Source: Telluribacter humicola (lineage in GTDB: Bacteria; Bacteroidota; Bacteroidia; Cytophagales; Spirosomataceae). From it: DNA of 64,000 bases. This document shows, piece by piece, positions 40,707-49,284 of the stretch. Numbering within the stretch: position 1 is the stretch's first letter; the number at the start of each line of letters is the position of its first letter. The DNA lies in NCBI RefSeq assembly GCF_017355935.1, contig NZ_JAFIQT010000010.1:57729-121728 (forward strand). The letters run 5' to 3'. A program made the translations under genes and the position numbers. The notes below the pieces were generated by a model. That model was not told the DNA's origin. It saw nothing but the letters and a program-made list of their open reading frames with translations, and did no database searches.

Positions 40707-42899
40707 ATGATTACAACCTCCGCCGAGAAAGATGGTCGCACCAAAGGCATAGACTTTCTCTTTTACCTAGCCCTTTTACTGTTTTTCCTGCACCACTACT
40801 GGTTTAACTTTGAGCTATTGGCTCCCTTACTGGAGATAGGGCCGCTGCGCCCACAGGAACTACTCACGCACGTACTGGGTAGGCTGGACGAGCGGCATGG
40901 GCTGTTTTATCACCCCCTGAATACGAAACTGGCGCTCTTCTTTTTGTTGGTCCTGCACGCGCTGGGTACCCGCGGGAAGCTGGATCCTGGTTTACAGGTG
41001 AAGGATGTATATCCCTACGCCCTGATCGGGACATTGCTGTTTTTCCTGGACTGTCTCCTGCTTACCACGTCGTTTTTTCCGCCGCGTATGTCAGGGCTTA
41101 CCTACCTCATCCTGGACAGCCTGTCCCTTTTCTGTCTGATCAAAGCTGGTCAGTACGCCTCCCGGATCATGTACTTCCGTAATACCAATGATATTTTCAA
41201 CAGCGAGAATGAAACCTTTCCTCAGAACGAGCAGTACAAAGAGAATGCGGACTCTATTCATTTCAAGACACTGTACTACTTCCAAAAGCAGTGGCGGGAT
41301 GGCTGGATCAACATAATCAATCCCTTTCGGGCCAACATGATCCTGGGTACACCGGGTTCGGGTAAATCCTTTGCGGTGCTGGTGCCGGCCATCTGGCAGT
41401 CCATCTGGAAGGGCTACACCGCTTACATCTATGACTTCAAGTTTCCCACGCTGACCCTGGAAGCCTACAATGCCTACCAGAAGACCCTGCGGGAAAATCC
41501 GGCGGCCTGGGGGCGAGACGCACAAGGGCAGCTGATCGTCCCCCAGTTCTATATCATTAATTTTGATGACATTGAATATTCCCACCGGTGCAACCCGCTG
41601 GTTCCCTCGGGCATGACTGAGATCCTGGACGGCTACCAGAGCGCGGCGACAATTATGCTGAACCTGAACCGTACCTGGGTGGACAAACAGGGGGACTTTT
41701 TCGTAGAATCAGCCATTAACTTTCTGACTTCGGTTATCTGGTACATGAAGCTGGTAACGGTCAAGTACACCCACCTGTATGAGGAGGAGCTTCAAAAACC
41801 AGTGGGGCGGCGGAACCAGGAGAAATTGAGGCTGTATAAGCGCTTTCAGCGGGTGTGTACCTTTCCGCACATTTTGGAATTTGCTTGTCAGAAGGATTAC
41901 AAGGAAATGTTTACCATCATGGCTTCCTACCCGCAGCTGGAGGCCTACGTACGACCCTTCGCCAGTGCGGCCCAGCACGGCGCGGCCGAGCAGCTCGAAG
42001 GACAGATTGCCTCGGTCCGTATTCCCCTGGCCCGGCTTTCTTCCGAGACCCTCTACTGGATCATGTCTGGAAATGATTTTAACCTGGATATCAACAATCC
42101 CGAGAGTCCCAAGATCCTGTGTACCGGCAATAACCCCGAGCGTGATGAGGTATACGGAGCGGTGTTTTCCCTGTATACCTCCAAGATGATGAAACAGGTC
42201 AACCGGCCGGGACGGCTGAAGTCGGCCCTGTTCTGGGACGAGCTCCCTACCATGTTCCTCAAGGGCATCTCCTCTCTTATGGCTACCGCCCGCAGCAACC
42301 GGGTGGCCACCTGGCTGGGCTTTCAGGACTTTGAACAGCTGACGGCTGGTTACGGGGAGAAAGAGTCCAGGGTGATCATGAACCTGCCGGGAAATGTATT
42401 CTCCGGACAGGTGGTGTTCGAATCGGCCGAGAAACTATCCCGCCGGTTCGGGAAGACCCAGCAGGAGTCAGAGAATATCACCTTTGGAAAGGAAGATACT
42501 TCAGTAACCCTTTCGACTTCCCTGCAGGAGGTAATTCCGGCCTCCAAGATTTCTTCCCTTTCACAGGGAGAGTTTGTGGGGCAGTTTGCTGATAACTTCG
42601 GAGAAGAAATCCGGTTAAAAACCTTTAAGGGATTGATCCGGGTGGACCAGGAAGGAATGAAAAAAAGCACCTATTCCACTCCTGTGATCAAGGACGTCCG
42701 AGAGCTCGTGAAGCAGTATTACCCCCAGGCAACGTACGACCCGAAGGACAAGGAGTCCTGGAAAGCCCGTCTGCTGGAGGATAATTACCGGTCCATTAAA
42801 AAGGAGGTAACCGAACTGATCAGGCTGGAATTCGAGGAGTTTTCAAAAGCGGGTGAAACTGCGGAGCCCGTGGTGCCTAAACTGAACCGTAGGCCATAA
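40707..42899 (+). CDS. VirD4-type coupling protein (T4CP)
   Basis: A 730-residue coupling ATPase that links the relaxosome to the secretion channel. The N-terminal 150 residues have several hydrophobic segments, with a YWFCY-type membrane domain (LALLLFFLHHYWFNF near the start). The P-loop GTPGSGKS spans residues 214-221, YDFKFPTLTLEAYNAY follows it, and the Walker B segment reads ALFWDELPTMF. The ATG at 40707 was chosen over a TTG at 40683, which overlaps the promoter palindrome. In Bacteroidetes mobile elements it is called MobC or TraG. Confidence 0.92.
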   Translation: MITTSAEKDGRTKGIDFLFYLALLLFFLHHYWFNFELLAPLLEIGPLRPQELLTHVLGRLDERHGLFYHPLNTKLALFFLLVLHALGTRGKLDPGLQVKDVYPYALIGTLLFFLDCLLLTTSFFPPRMSGLTYLILDSLSLFCLIKAGQYASRIMYFRNTNDIFNSENETFPQNEQYKENADSIHFKTLYYFQKQWRDGWINIINPFRANMILGTPGSGKSFAVLVPAIWQSIWKGYTAYIYDFKFPTLTLEAYNAYQKTLRENPAAWGRDAQGQLIVPQFYIINFDDIEYSHRCNPLVPSGMTEILDGYQSAATIMLNLNRTWVDKQGDFFVESAINFLTSVIWYMKLVTVKYTHLYEEELQKPVGRRNQEKLRLYKRFQRVCTFPHILEFACQKDYKEMFTIMASYPQLEAYVRPFASAAQHGAAEQLEGQIASVRIPLARLSSETLYWIMSGNDFNLDINNPESPKILCTGNNPERDEVYGAVFSLYTSKMMKQVNRPGRLKSALFWDELPTMFLKGISSLMATARSNRVATWLGFQDFEQLTAGYGEKESRVIMNLPGNVFSGQVVFESAEKLSRRFGKTQQESENITFGKEDTSVTLSTSLQEVIPASKISSLSQGEFVGQFADNFGEEIRLKTFKGLIRVDQEGMKKSTYSTPVIKDVRELVKQYYPQATYDPKDKESWKARLLEDNYRSIKKEVTELIRLEFEEFSKAGETAEPVVPKLNRRP

Positions 42900-42930
42900 C
42901 GCGATTATTTTATTCCAAGATAAAATGTAC

Positions 42931-42955
42931 TAGTTTTGAATTTATAAATTATAAT
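42931..42955 (+). promoter_or_regulatory. Promoter with TTATAAATTATAA operator
   Basis: TAGTTTTG (42931-42938) fits the -7 box. The palindrome TTATAAATTATAA (42942-42954) starts 3 bp after it, at the expected transcription start, the same layout as at 39794. The gene starts 35 bp on. Confidence 0.55.
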
Positions 42956-42989
42956 AGAATAACGTACCACCAGGTAACCTACGATTGCC

Positions 42990-43403
42990 ATGACTTCTAA
43001 TCCTGAGATTCACCGGAAACTCGATGAAATATACAGTGAGCCTGCCGCTGTGGCATTTTTCAACAAGCTGGTGTTTTCACTTTGCCTCCAGTTGATTGTA
43101 GTAGCCAGGCGGGAGCGGGGGGAACTGACCGAGGAAGAGGCTGAGCGTATGTACCAGCGGCCCAGCGAACAGCAGCTGCTGGAGCCATACGGGGTTGGCT
43201 ACCAGCAGTTTCAGGCCCTTAAGGAGGGAAAAGGAACGGCGGTTACTATGATGACTTTTAAGCGGGCCGTAGAACGGAATGGCTATGATTTTGACAAACT
43301 CTACTACTCGGAAGAGCTCATCGACCTGGCGCTTGAAAAAGTAGGAGCCAGCCGCAAAGACAAACAAACGCTGCATGCGGTAAAAACCCGGTTAGCTAAG
43401 TAG
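42990..43403 (+). CDS. Small helical protein, possible DNA-binding regulator
   Basis: An unrecognised 137-residue helical protein. The segment GVGYQQFQALKEGKGTAVTMMTFKRAVERNGYDF resembles the layout of an XRE-type HTH (short helix, turn, then recognition helix), but this is by eye only. Since its own promoter carries the TTATAAATTATAA site, it is a candidate for the regulator that binds these sites, including its own. It stands alone between the coupling-protein gene and a convergent peptidase gene, with a terminator after it. Confidence 0.5.
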   Translation: MTSNPEIHRKLDEIYSEPAAVAFFNKLVFSLCLQLIVVARRERGELTEEEAERMYQRPSEQQLLEPYGVGYQQFQALKEGKGTAVTMMTFKRAVERNGYDFDKLYYSEELIDLALEKVGASRKDKQTLHAVKTRLAK

Positions 43404-43413
43404 TAACTGAGTA

Positions 43414-44055
43414 CTACTCTCTGGAAGAAGACGCCTGACCGGCGTCTTTATTTTTTATGTACTCTTCGTACAGCCGGAGGTAGGGGAGGGGATCTACGAA
43501 TTGTCCCGCCTTCCGGATGGCATAATGCAGATGAATACCCGTCGCTTTTCCAGTACGTCCCATGGTCCCAATAATTTCGCCTCGTCTGACCCAGTCGTTT
43601 TCGCGGATGTACAGCGCGCTGAGATGCCCGTAGGTTGTCTCGTAGCCACTGGGGTGCAGGAGCGTTAGGCTCAGCCCCAGTCCTTTCTGATGGCCTGACC
43701 AGATTACCCGTCCGTTGGCCGTAGCGTAGACCAGTTGAAACCCGCGCCGACACGCCAGATCCAGGCCCTGGTGCTGTTTGAACTTCCCCTCCAGCGGATG
43801 CAGTCTCAGGCCATAACCCGATGTGAGGTAAGGTACTTCTTCTTCATGGAGCGGACATATACCCGGTATCTCTTCCAGACAAGTACTATCCACCTTTCCC
43901 AGCCGGTCATACAGCCTAAGTACCTCCTCCGGACGCATGTCGTGTATTACATCCCTGACGGTGAGTTCCTCCGACACATGCTGCGAGTAGCCGGGCAGAC
44001 TCCTGGAAAGTAAGAGCAGGAAAACCCAAAGGTAAACATGTTCAAACTTAGTCAT
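43414..44055 (-). CDS. M23-family peptidoglycan peptidase
   Basis: A zinc metallopeptidase of 213 residues that would cut peptidoglycan cross-links. From the ATG at 44055 it has a signal peptide (LWVFLLLLSRSLPGYSQ). The catalytic domain begins near residue 78 with YLTSGYGLRLHP. Zinc ligands read His95, Asp99 (HQGLD) and His177 in HLHY (175-178), with His144 in TYGHL. It is small, without SPOR or LysM parts. Conjugative elements often carry such an enzyme to open the cell wall for the channel, and its promoter is linked to the TTATAAATT sites. Confidence 0.88.
   Translation of the reverse strand: MTKFEHVYLWVFLLLLSRSLPGYSQHVSEELTVRDVIHDMRPEEVLRLYDRLGKVDSTCLEEIPGICPLHEEEVPYLTSGYGLRLHPLEGKFKQHQGLDLACRRGFQLVYATANGRVIWSGHQKGLGLSLTLLHPSGYETTYGHLSALYIRENDWVRRGEIIGTMGRTGKATGIHLHYAIRKAGQFVDPLPYLRLYEEYIKNKDAGQASSSRE
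43428..43456 (+). terminator. Rho-independent terminator
   Basis: A perfect 8-bp stem (AAGACGCC 43428-43435, GGCGTCTT 43441-43448) with a 5-nt loop is followed by TATTTTTT. It ends the 42990 transcript and lies within the 3' end of the convergent peptidase gene, whose stop is at 43414. Confidence 0.75.
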
Positions 44056-44056
44056 A

Positions 44057-44096
44057 TTATAAATTTTAAAATTTAAAATACGAAGGTATATATTTG
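44057..44096. promoter_or_regulatory. Divergent promoter with TTATAAATT and a 16-bp palindrome
   Basis: TTATAAATT (44057-44065) overlaps the perfect palindrome TAAATTTT/AAAATTTA (44060-44075). On the + strand, TATATTTG (44089-44096) fits the -7 box for the 44235 gene. The palindrome lies directly upstream of the peptidase ATG. Confidence 0.5.
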
Positions 44097-44234
44097 TGCT
44101 TGAATACAATGAAACAAAGTCTGAAGAGAGGCAGGAGCTGGAAAATGTGGGCAGGCTTTGGGACCCGTAGGTTTATACCTGTACCCTTCTCTACTGATTT
44201 CAGGATCTTGAAACGTATAAACAAGTCCATTCCG

Positions 44235-44456
44235 ATGAACACGATTAATAAGCCCCCTGGTATCTGTACCCTTGATTACCTATTCCAGACCTATGGAGAA
44301 GATGCGTTGGAAGCCTGTCAGATCCGTACCGACCTGACGGAGGAAGATCCGATACTGGTACCCACCGTACGGGAGCGCCTTTCGGTAGAAGAGTGGCTGG
44401 CTCTGCCCCAGGAGTTTCGTCTGTTTGTGCTGGCCGCCTTTTATCACCATTTATAA
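44235..44456 (+). CDS. Small protein paralogous to the 50452 gene
   Basis: A 73-residue protein of unknown function. It aligns with the product of the gene at 50452: YGEDAL against FGADAL, then ILVPTVRERLSVEEWLALP against VLVPRMRIQIGEETWGRLS, and a shared C-terminal FYxxL. So both belong to one small family on this replicon. The frame is open to an ATG at 44109, which would add 42 residues; the ATG at 44235 was chosen to match the length of the paralogue. It lies 22 bp before the 44479 gene and is probably co-transcribed. Confidence 0.6.
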   Translation: MNTINKPPGICTLDYLFQTYGEDALEACQIRTDLTEEDPILVPTVRERLSVEEWLALPQEFRLFVLAAFYHHL

Positions 44457-44478
44457 ATCAGTACCCTAAAAAGTCCCC

Positions 44479-46797
44479 ATGAACCAGCCCATTAATTTTC
44501 TGGATCCGGACAGGCTGGAGCTCTTCCAGCAGTTCCACGCTCATCAGGTGCAGTACCTGGCATTTGGCAGTTTTTCCATCAATGCCTACGAGCAGGCCCG
44601 TACCGACAGTACCATAAAGCTTTGGGTGGATACGCAGGGCAGTAACCTGCAACGCCTCAACCAGGCGTTACAGGGGGCAGGCAGGGCAGTGATGGCTGCC
44701 GATTTTGACCCTGAGCAAAAGAAACCTCTTGCCCCCACCAATGGCATTGCAACCCGCGATACGTTGAGCGTTGAATTCTATCCTACGATCAATGGCTTTA
44801 AGGGAACGGACTTTACCCAAGCCTACGGCAGGCGAGTTGACATCGCAACCCTGGAGGCCCCGGATCATACCCAGGATAAGGTGGTCAGGCTTTCTCACTT
44901 ATCACTATCTGATTTATATCACAACGTTGGCCACACCCGGGGGAAAGCGAAGGAGTACAACCTGGCGGTCCTGTACCAGGCAGCCAAAGTGTTTCCGTTT
45001 TCTGGTCCGCCTCTGGCTGAACCATCTACCTACCTTACCATGGAAAAGCAGAACACACTAAAAATTGCCTCTAAGCCTGCACCCCGTCCCAACACGAAGA
45101 CTCCCCTCTACGAGAAACGCGACTTCACCCAGATTCGGAATGAGCTTGATATGGAAGTGGTCCTGCAGCACTACGGCTACCAGCTTAGCTCCAAGTCCAA
45201 ACCCAATGACCTGTGGCGGGTCTATAAATCAGGTATTACCGGCGATAGTCAGCGCTTTGCCGTGATGACCAACTCCAGGAGTGGTTTTAAGGGGTTTGTG
45301 GACCTGAACAACAATGCTCTGAAAGGCGATGTCGTGGGATTTATCAAATACAAGGAAGGAGACTACAGGAGGGTTTTCCAGGTGGTTGATGAGTTGCTGG
45401 GGAATCCGTCGTACCGGGAGCGGGTAACGCAGGTCCCACCCATGGCAGTAGCTACGCCCCGGCAGTACCTCAACGATCAAAAGCTCAGGCAATCTGACCT
45501 GCTGGAGACCTACAGCGTGACCCTGTATTCCCCTCAGCAGTCAGACTACCTGACCCGAAGCCGGATGCTGGCACCTGAGACGGTTCAGGCACCAGAATTT
45601 CAGCACCAGGTTCTGACCGTTCAAAAGGGAAGCCATGTTAACGTGGCCTTCCCGCTCAGGTCGGAGAAAGGAAACATCCTTTCCATGGATATCCGGAACG
45701 ATGATTTCAAAAGCTTCCCCCCCGGAAACAAGGGTGATGCCATCTGGAAAAGCAATGGACACGCGCAGCTCCTTCACGGGATGGAGTACCACCTGGGCGA
45801 TAAACTTGTGCCGCTTGAGCGGGGGACAAAAGGCACTGTCTCGGGTACGGGCAGTTCGCAGATTTTCCATACCGACCATCCGGTGGAAGGGGTGCTTTCG
45901 GTACCCGTTGAAAAGGGGAGCCTAAGCCCTATACCCACGAACCGGATCATTATTTCCGAGTCACCCATCGATTCCCTGTCTTACCACAAGCTGTCGCCTC
46001 CCCAGGCAGGAGAGTACCGCCAGTACATTTCGCCCGCCGGCAATCCTTCCAAAGAGCAGCTGGGGCATATTGCCCGCTTCGTGCAGGAGCATCCCAAGGC
46101 CCAGTTCGTCATCGGGATGGACGGAAATCCACCGGGGCATCGGTTCGCCATCAATCTGTTGGCTACAAAACACCACCTGCGGAACGATAGCTACGCCATC
46201 CATCCGCAGGTGGTATACAACAACCCCACACCTGTACCCGGAGAGGGGAAGGATGTAACCGATATAAAAGAAGTGGGATTTAACTTACTTACGCTCCAAA
46301 TCAAGCATCCACTTAGCAGCTCGGTAAGTTTTGAAAAGGCCCGAGCCCAAAACGAGGAAGTACTGGGGCGTCTACTCGACAAGGTAAACCTGTACCAGCC
46401 CCCCGGTAAGTTGGCTACTGAGACACGACGGGAGAATTTTGTAGTAGTTGAAACGGGTACCCTGCGAACTGAGTCGGAGATTCGGTTTCCGAATCAGTCC
46501 AAACTCCTGGAAAGGGTTCTTGACCAGCTGGCAGAGGAAATAACTCGGCGGGATGGCCAGCGTTTGACCGCCGTTTTACGGCCCACTGCCGTTCAGAACG
46601 ATTTCAATGATGTGCTGCGCAGCCGAAACGGGCAAAGCCTGCCCGAGTCAAGCAATCTGTCGCTGAGCGGGGTGCCTCTTGAACCCTATCAACGGGTTGA
46701 GAATAGCCATGCGCAAACAGAATGTAAGCAAGAGAAGAATCATCCGGAACCGGGTAAAGTGGAATCGGTACCCAAAAATAGAGGGATGAGAATCTAG
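44479..46797 (+). CDS. Fusion of a degenerate NTase-like domain and a Toprim/primase-like domain
   Basis: A 772-residue protein. The N-terminal 180 residues resemble the nucleotidyltransferase family with a GS motif (YLAFGSFSINAY, Gly30-Ser31), but the usual DLD pair is replaced: the aligned stretch reads TIKLWV, with Thr45 and Lys47 in place of both Asp residues. So the fold seems kept but the catalysis lost. The middle has a zinc-free, primase-like region (VLQHYGYQLSSKSKPNDLWRVY, then GFKGFVDL), and the C-terminal part has Toprim-like motifs (IIISESPIDSLSYHK with Glu494, and VIGMDGNPPGHRF with Asp548-Gly-Asn550). Such Toprim proteins are found among plasmid primases (TraP/DUF3991). The combination was not recognised from known families. 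Confidence 0.65.
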   Translation: MNQPINFLDPDRLELFQQFHAHQVQYLAFGSFSINAYEQARTDSTIKLWVDTQGSNLQRLNQALQGAGRAVMAADFDPEQKKPLAPTNGIATRDTLSVEFYPTINGFKGTDFTQAYGRRVDIATLEAPDHTQDKVVRLSHLSLSDLYHNVGHTRGKAKEYNLAVLYQAAKVFPFSGPPLAEPSTYLTMEKQNTLKIASKPAPRPNTKTPLYEKRDFTQIRNELDMEVVLQHYGYQLSSKSKPNDLWRVYKSGITGDSQRFAVMTNSRSGFKGFVDLNNNALKGDVVGFIKYKEGDYRRVFQVVDELLGNPSYRERVTQVPPMAVATPRQYLNDQKLRQSDLLETYSVTLYSPQQSDYLTRSRMLAPETVQAPEFQHQVLTVQKGSHVNVAFPLRSEKGNILSMDIRNDDFKSFPPGNKGDAIWKSNGHAQLLHGMEYHLGDKLVPLERGTKGTVSGTGSSQIFHTDHPVEGVLSVPVEKGSLSPIPTNRIIISESPIDSLSYHKLSPPQAGEYRQYISPAGNPSKEQLGHIARFVQEHPKAQFVIGMDGNPPGHRFAINLLATKHHLRNDSYAIHPQVVYNNPTPVPGEGKDVTDIKEVGFNLLTLQIKHPLSSSVSFEKARAQNEEVLGRLLDKVNLYQPPGKLATETRRENFVVVETGTLRTESEIRFPNQSKLLERVLDQLAEEITRRDGQRLTAVLRPTAVQNDFNDVLRSRNGQSLPESSNLSLSGVPLEPYQRVENSHAQTECKQEKNHPEPGKVESVPKNRGMRI

Positions 46798-47006
46798 GAG
46801 CCTATGGCACCTATACGCTGTAATATTGTTGTATTATTTTAATAGAAGTACGGAGGCTGTATAATTGAAAGCTTTTGCAAGTAGGATCTTGTAATGGCTC
46901 TTATTAGAATTAGAATAAAATATTAACGCTTTTTGCAAGAAAAGCCTGCTGAAAAACGGAACCGGTGGGAAAGGGGGAGCTAGAGGGTAAATAGTACTTA
47001 ACTAAG

Positions 47007-47037
47007 TTGTACCAATTGCTGTAATGTGGTATCTTTA
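47007..47037 (+). promoter_or_regulatory. Promoter before the DUF932 gene
   Basis: TTG (47007-47009) and TATCTTTA (47030-47037) are separated by 20 bp; the -7 box differs from TAnnTTTG only in its last base. The DUF932 ATG is 56 bp further on. Confidence 0.5.
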
Positions 47038-47093
47038 GGTAAGTAAAGCGGGTGACAGACCGCCATTTTCAAACCTCTTAATTCATCTTTCTC

Positions 47094-47999
47094 ATGGTTT
47101 TACAACCTCCATCCCTTGTTACTTCTCTATCAGACTGGGAAGTAGTTCAAACCCCAATCACTTCTTATTTTCAGGGAGAGCCGCAGCAGCTCACCGGCTA
47201 CAAAGCCCTGGTCCGTAGTGATACCGGTGCGCTCCTGAACGTTTGCAGACAGGGGTACCAACCCATGACCAATGCAGCCTTTGTTGAATGTGTCGAAAAG
47301 TTTGCAGAGGTCACTCATTTTCCCATCGAAGCTATCTATGAGCTGGAAGGCGGTAAAAAAATGCTTGGCTACTTACGCTGTACCGAACCCTTTGAAGTAG
47401 GTGGCTTTGCCTTCAAAGACCATCTGCTTATAGGAAACAGCCATGATGGCAGCACGACCTTTTTTGTGGGTCATTCTAACATAATGGTTCGCTGTAAAAA
47501 TCGTTTTGCCCGTCAGTTCCGTTCCCTCAAGGTCAGGCACTCTAATAACCTTACGGTAGGCGTAGAGCGTATTCAGGAAGAGTTCAACAACTACCGTCAA
47601 AGTCTGAAAGACTACTACACGTCTCTGGATTCGTTTTCCAGGATAAAAGTATCCCAGGAGTTGCACGATAGTTTAGTGGCTCGCATCACTAATTTGAGCC
47701 GGGAAGAACGCCTGGGTAGGGAGGAACTCAGCACCCGGAAGAAGAACATCATTACCTGTGTAGAGGCAAGTCTCCAAACGGAGATGGATGCTACGGGCTA
47801 TACCCTGTTTGGCCTTTTCAATGGCCTGACCCACTACACTTCCCATGTGATGAAGAGTAGTAGTGACAATACACTTTCGATGTTCAATCGGGCCGAAAGG
47901 ATCAACGGAGAAGGCTACGGGCACTGCCTCCATCTGGCGCGGGGTCCCCAACTCCTCAAGAACCCGGACCTGAATAGTTTTAGTGATTTACTGGCCTGA
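47094..47999 (+). CDS. DUF932 (phage/plasmid-like) protein
   Basis: A 301-residue protein of the DUF932 family, widespread on phages and plasmids. Signatures are LTGYKALVRSDTGALLNVCRQGYQPM at the N-terminal part, then GGKKMLGYLRCTEPFEVGG, LLIGNSHDGSTTFFVGHSNIMVRCKN and GLFNGLTHYTSHV. The family has been linked to replication or recombination support but the exact activity is unknown. It has its own promoter and is followed by a small gene and a terminator. Confidence 0.87.
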   Translation: MVLQPPSLVTSLSDWEVVQTPITSYFQGEPQQLTGYKALVRSDTGALLNVCRQGYQPMTNAAFVECVEKFAEVTHFPIEAIYELEGGKKMLGYLRCTEPFEVGGFAFKDHLLIGNSHDGSTTFFVGHSNIMVRCKNRFARQFRSLKVRHSNNLTVGVERIQEEFNNYRQSLKDYYTSLDSFSRIKVSQELHDSLVARITNLSREERLGREELSTRKKNIITCVEASLQTEMDATGYTLFGLFNGLTHYTSHVMKSSSDNTLSMFNRAERINGEGYGHCLHLARGPQLLKNPDLNSFSDLLA

Positions 48000-48053
48000 T
48001 CTTTCACCGGCACTCATCCTGCTTCCAGTAAGGTGGGTGCCATTATCTTGTGT

Positions 48054-48278
48054 ATGATGACTTCTATCAATCAATCCTATTCTGATACGATGAGCCTGCT
48101 GGCCCGGGAGCAGGTACAGGCTTATCTGGTCCGTAGTCAGGACCTCTATATCTTTGGCAGTGAAGCAGCCTGTCAGCGAATTATGCAATTCTACCGGGGG
48201 CGTCCCGATGGGGTATGCCTGTCTTATGCCATTGATCCGTGGTACCAGCACTACGTTACCCTGCCTAACTTCCAATAA
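48054..48278 (+). CDS. Small hypothetical protein after DUF932
   Basis: A 74-residue protein (from the ATG at 48054) with no family that I recognise. The reading frame shows VQAYLVRSQDLYIFGSEAACQRIMQFYRGRPDGVCLSYA and looks like a real coding segment in codon use. It lies 54 bp after DUF932 and before the shared terminator, so it is probably its operon partner. A GTG at 48033 is another possible start. Confidence 0.5.
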   Translation: MMTSINQSYSDTMSLLAREQVQAYLVRSQDLYIFGSEAACQRIMQFYRGRPDGVCLSYAIDPWYQHYVTLPNFQ

Positions 48279-48300
48279 CACAGCAGGGCTAGGTACACAT

Positions 48301-48343
48301 AAGGCAGTTCAACCATGGAAAAATTGCCTGGTTGGACTGCTTT
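48301..48343 (+). terminator. Long hairpin terminator of the DUF932 operon
   Basis: A fully paired 15-bp stem with two G-U pairs (48301-48315 and 48329-48343) and a 13-nt loop lies 22 bp after the last stop. The 3' arm ends in TTT. Confidence 0.7.
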
Positions 48344-48707
48344 ATGAGTTTCTTTCTATGTAGGAAAAAGTAAAAAGTGCGGGAATCGGATGTTAAAAAG
48401 AGTTTGAATAACAACATCTGAGCCAGAGCTCATCACCAAGAAAGAAGAAACCAATAGCAATCAGAGCGTTCATTTCCGACCAAGCCTTTAATTGTACATC
48501 CAGTACAGCTCCTTTAATGGCAAATCTCACTAAAGCCATAGCTAAAGAACTACAATGGATGATGACTACTTTTTTCAGTTGTAAAAATTCTGATTTTGAA
48601 ATGGCTCTCAAAACATTTAAGTGAACATAGGGTTACAAATCGATAGATAGGAAGTTTCCCCTATATCAAACGAAATCAAATTTCTAAACTTATAGTGACC
48701 CTGTAAC
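48344..48707. other. Gap with one doubtful small frame
   Basis: These 364 bp carry a 72-codon minus-strand frame (48393-48611) with a hydrophobic C-terminal part, but no family or start signal supports it. I treat the gap as unassigned. Confidence 0.35.
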
Positions 48708-49280
48708 ATGATCGCGGCTACTGACCAGGATAAAAAGCTAGTGGTAGATATACTTAGCTCTGCATTCAACGAGAATCAGAGCGTGAACTATCTTATACCT
48801 CAGGATGGTAACCGATTTAAGCGGATCCGGGCTTTAATGGACTACTCGTATGAGGTTTGTAAGACAGCGGGAAAAGTAGTCTTGTCAGATGATCGTAAGG
48901 CATGTGCCCTGGTGCTCTTCCCGGATCAGAAGAAAACCACATTAACCAGTTTAGTGCCGATGGTTCGGTTGATAAAAAATGCCATTGGAGTGGGCAACAT
49001 TGGTAAAGCCATGAACCGGGAGAGTCTGATTGCAAAGCACCATCCTCAGACTCCCTTCTACCACCTCTGGTTTATTGGGGTACAGCCCGAATACAAGGGA
49101 ACAGGCATTGGAGGTAGGTTACTTCGTGAGTTGATGGAAGAGGCAAAAGGAATGAACCGGCCTGTCTTCTTGGAAACCTCGACGATGAAGAACCTTCCAT
49201 GGTACAAGAAGCACGGCTTTTCCATTTACCACAATCTGGAACTTAGCTACACACTTTATTTATTACGAAAAACTTTTTGA
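48708..49280 (+). CDS. GNAT-family N-acetyltransferase
   Basis: A 190-residue acetyltransferase. The acetyl-CoA-binding motif A reads FIGVQPEYKGTGIGGRLLRELMEEA (about residues 124-148), followed by PVFLETSTMKNLPWYKKHGFSIY. The acceptor is unknown. It lies 4 bp before the membrane LuxR regulator gene, so the two form an operon, which may mean that the enzyme is part of the regulated response or modifies the regulator's signal. Confidence 0.87.
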   Translation: MIAATDQDKKLVVDILSSAFNENQSVNYLIPQDGNRFKRIRALMDYSYEVCKTAGKVVLSDDRKACALVLFPDQKKTTLTSLVPMVRLIKNAIGVGNIGKAMNRESLIAKHHPQTPFYHLWFIGVQPEYKGTGIGGRLLRELMEEAKGMNRPVFLETSTMKNLPWYKKHGFSIYHNLELSYTLYLLRKTF

Positions 49281-49284
49281 CGGT

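Noticed and set aside
48393..48611. 72-codon minus-strand frame
   Set aside because: It has a hydrophobic tail but no promoter, ribosome binding site or family support.
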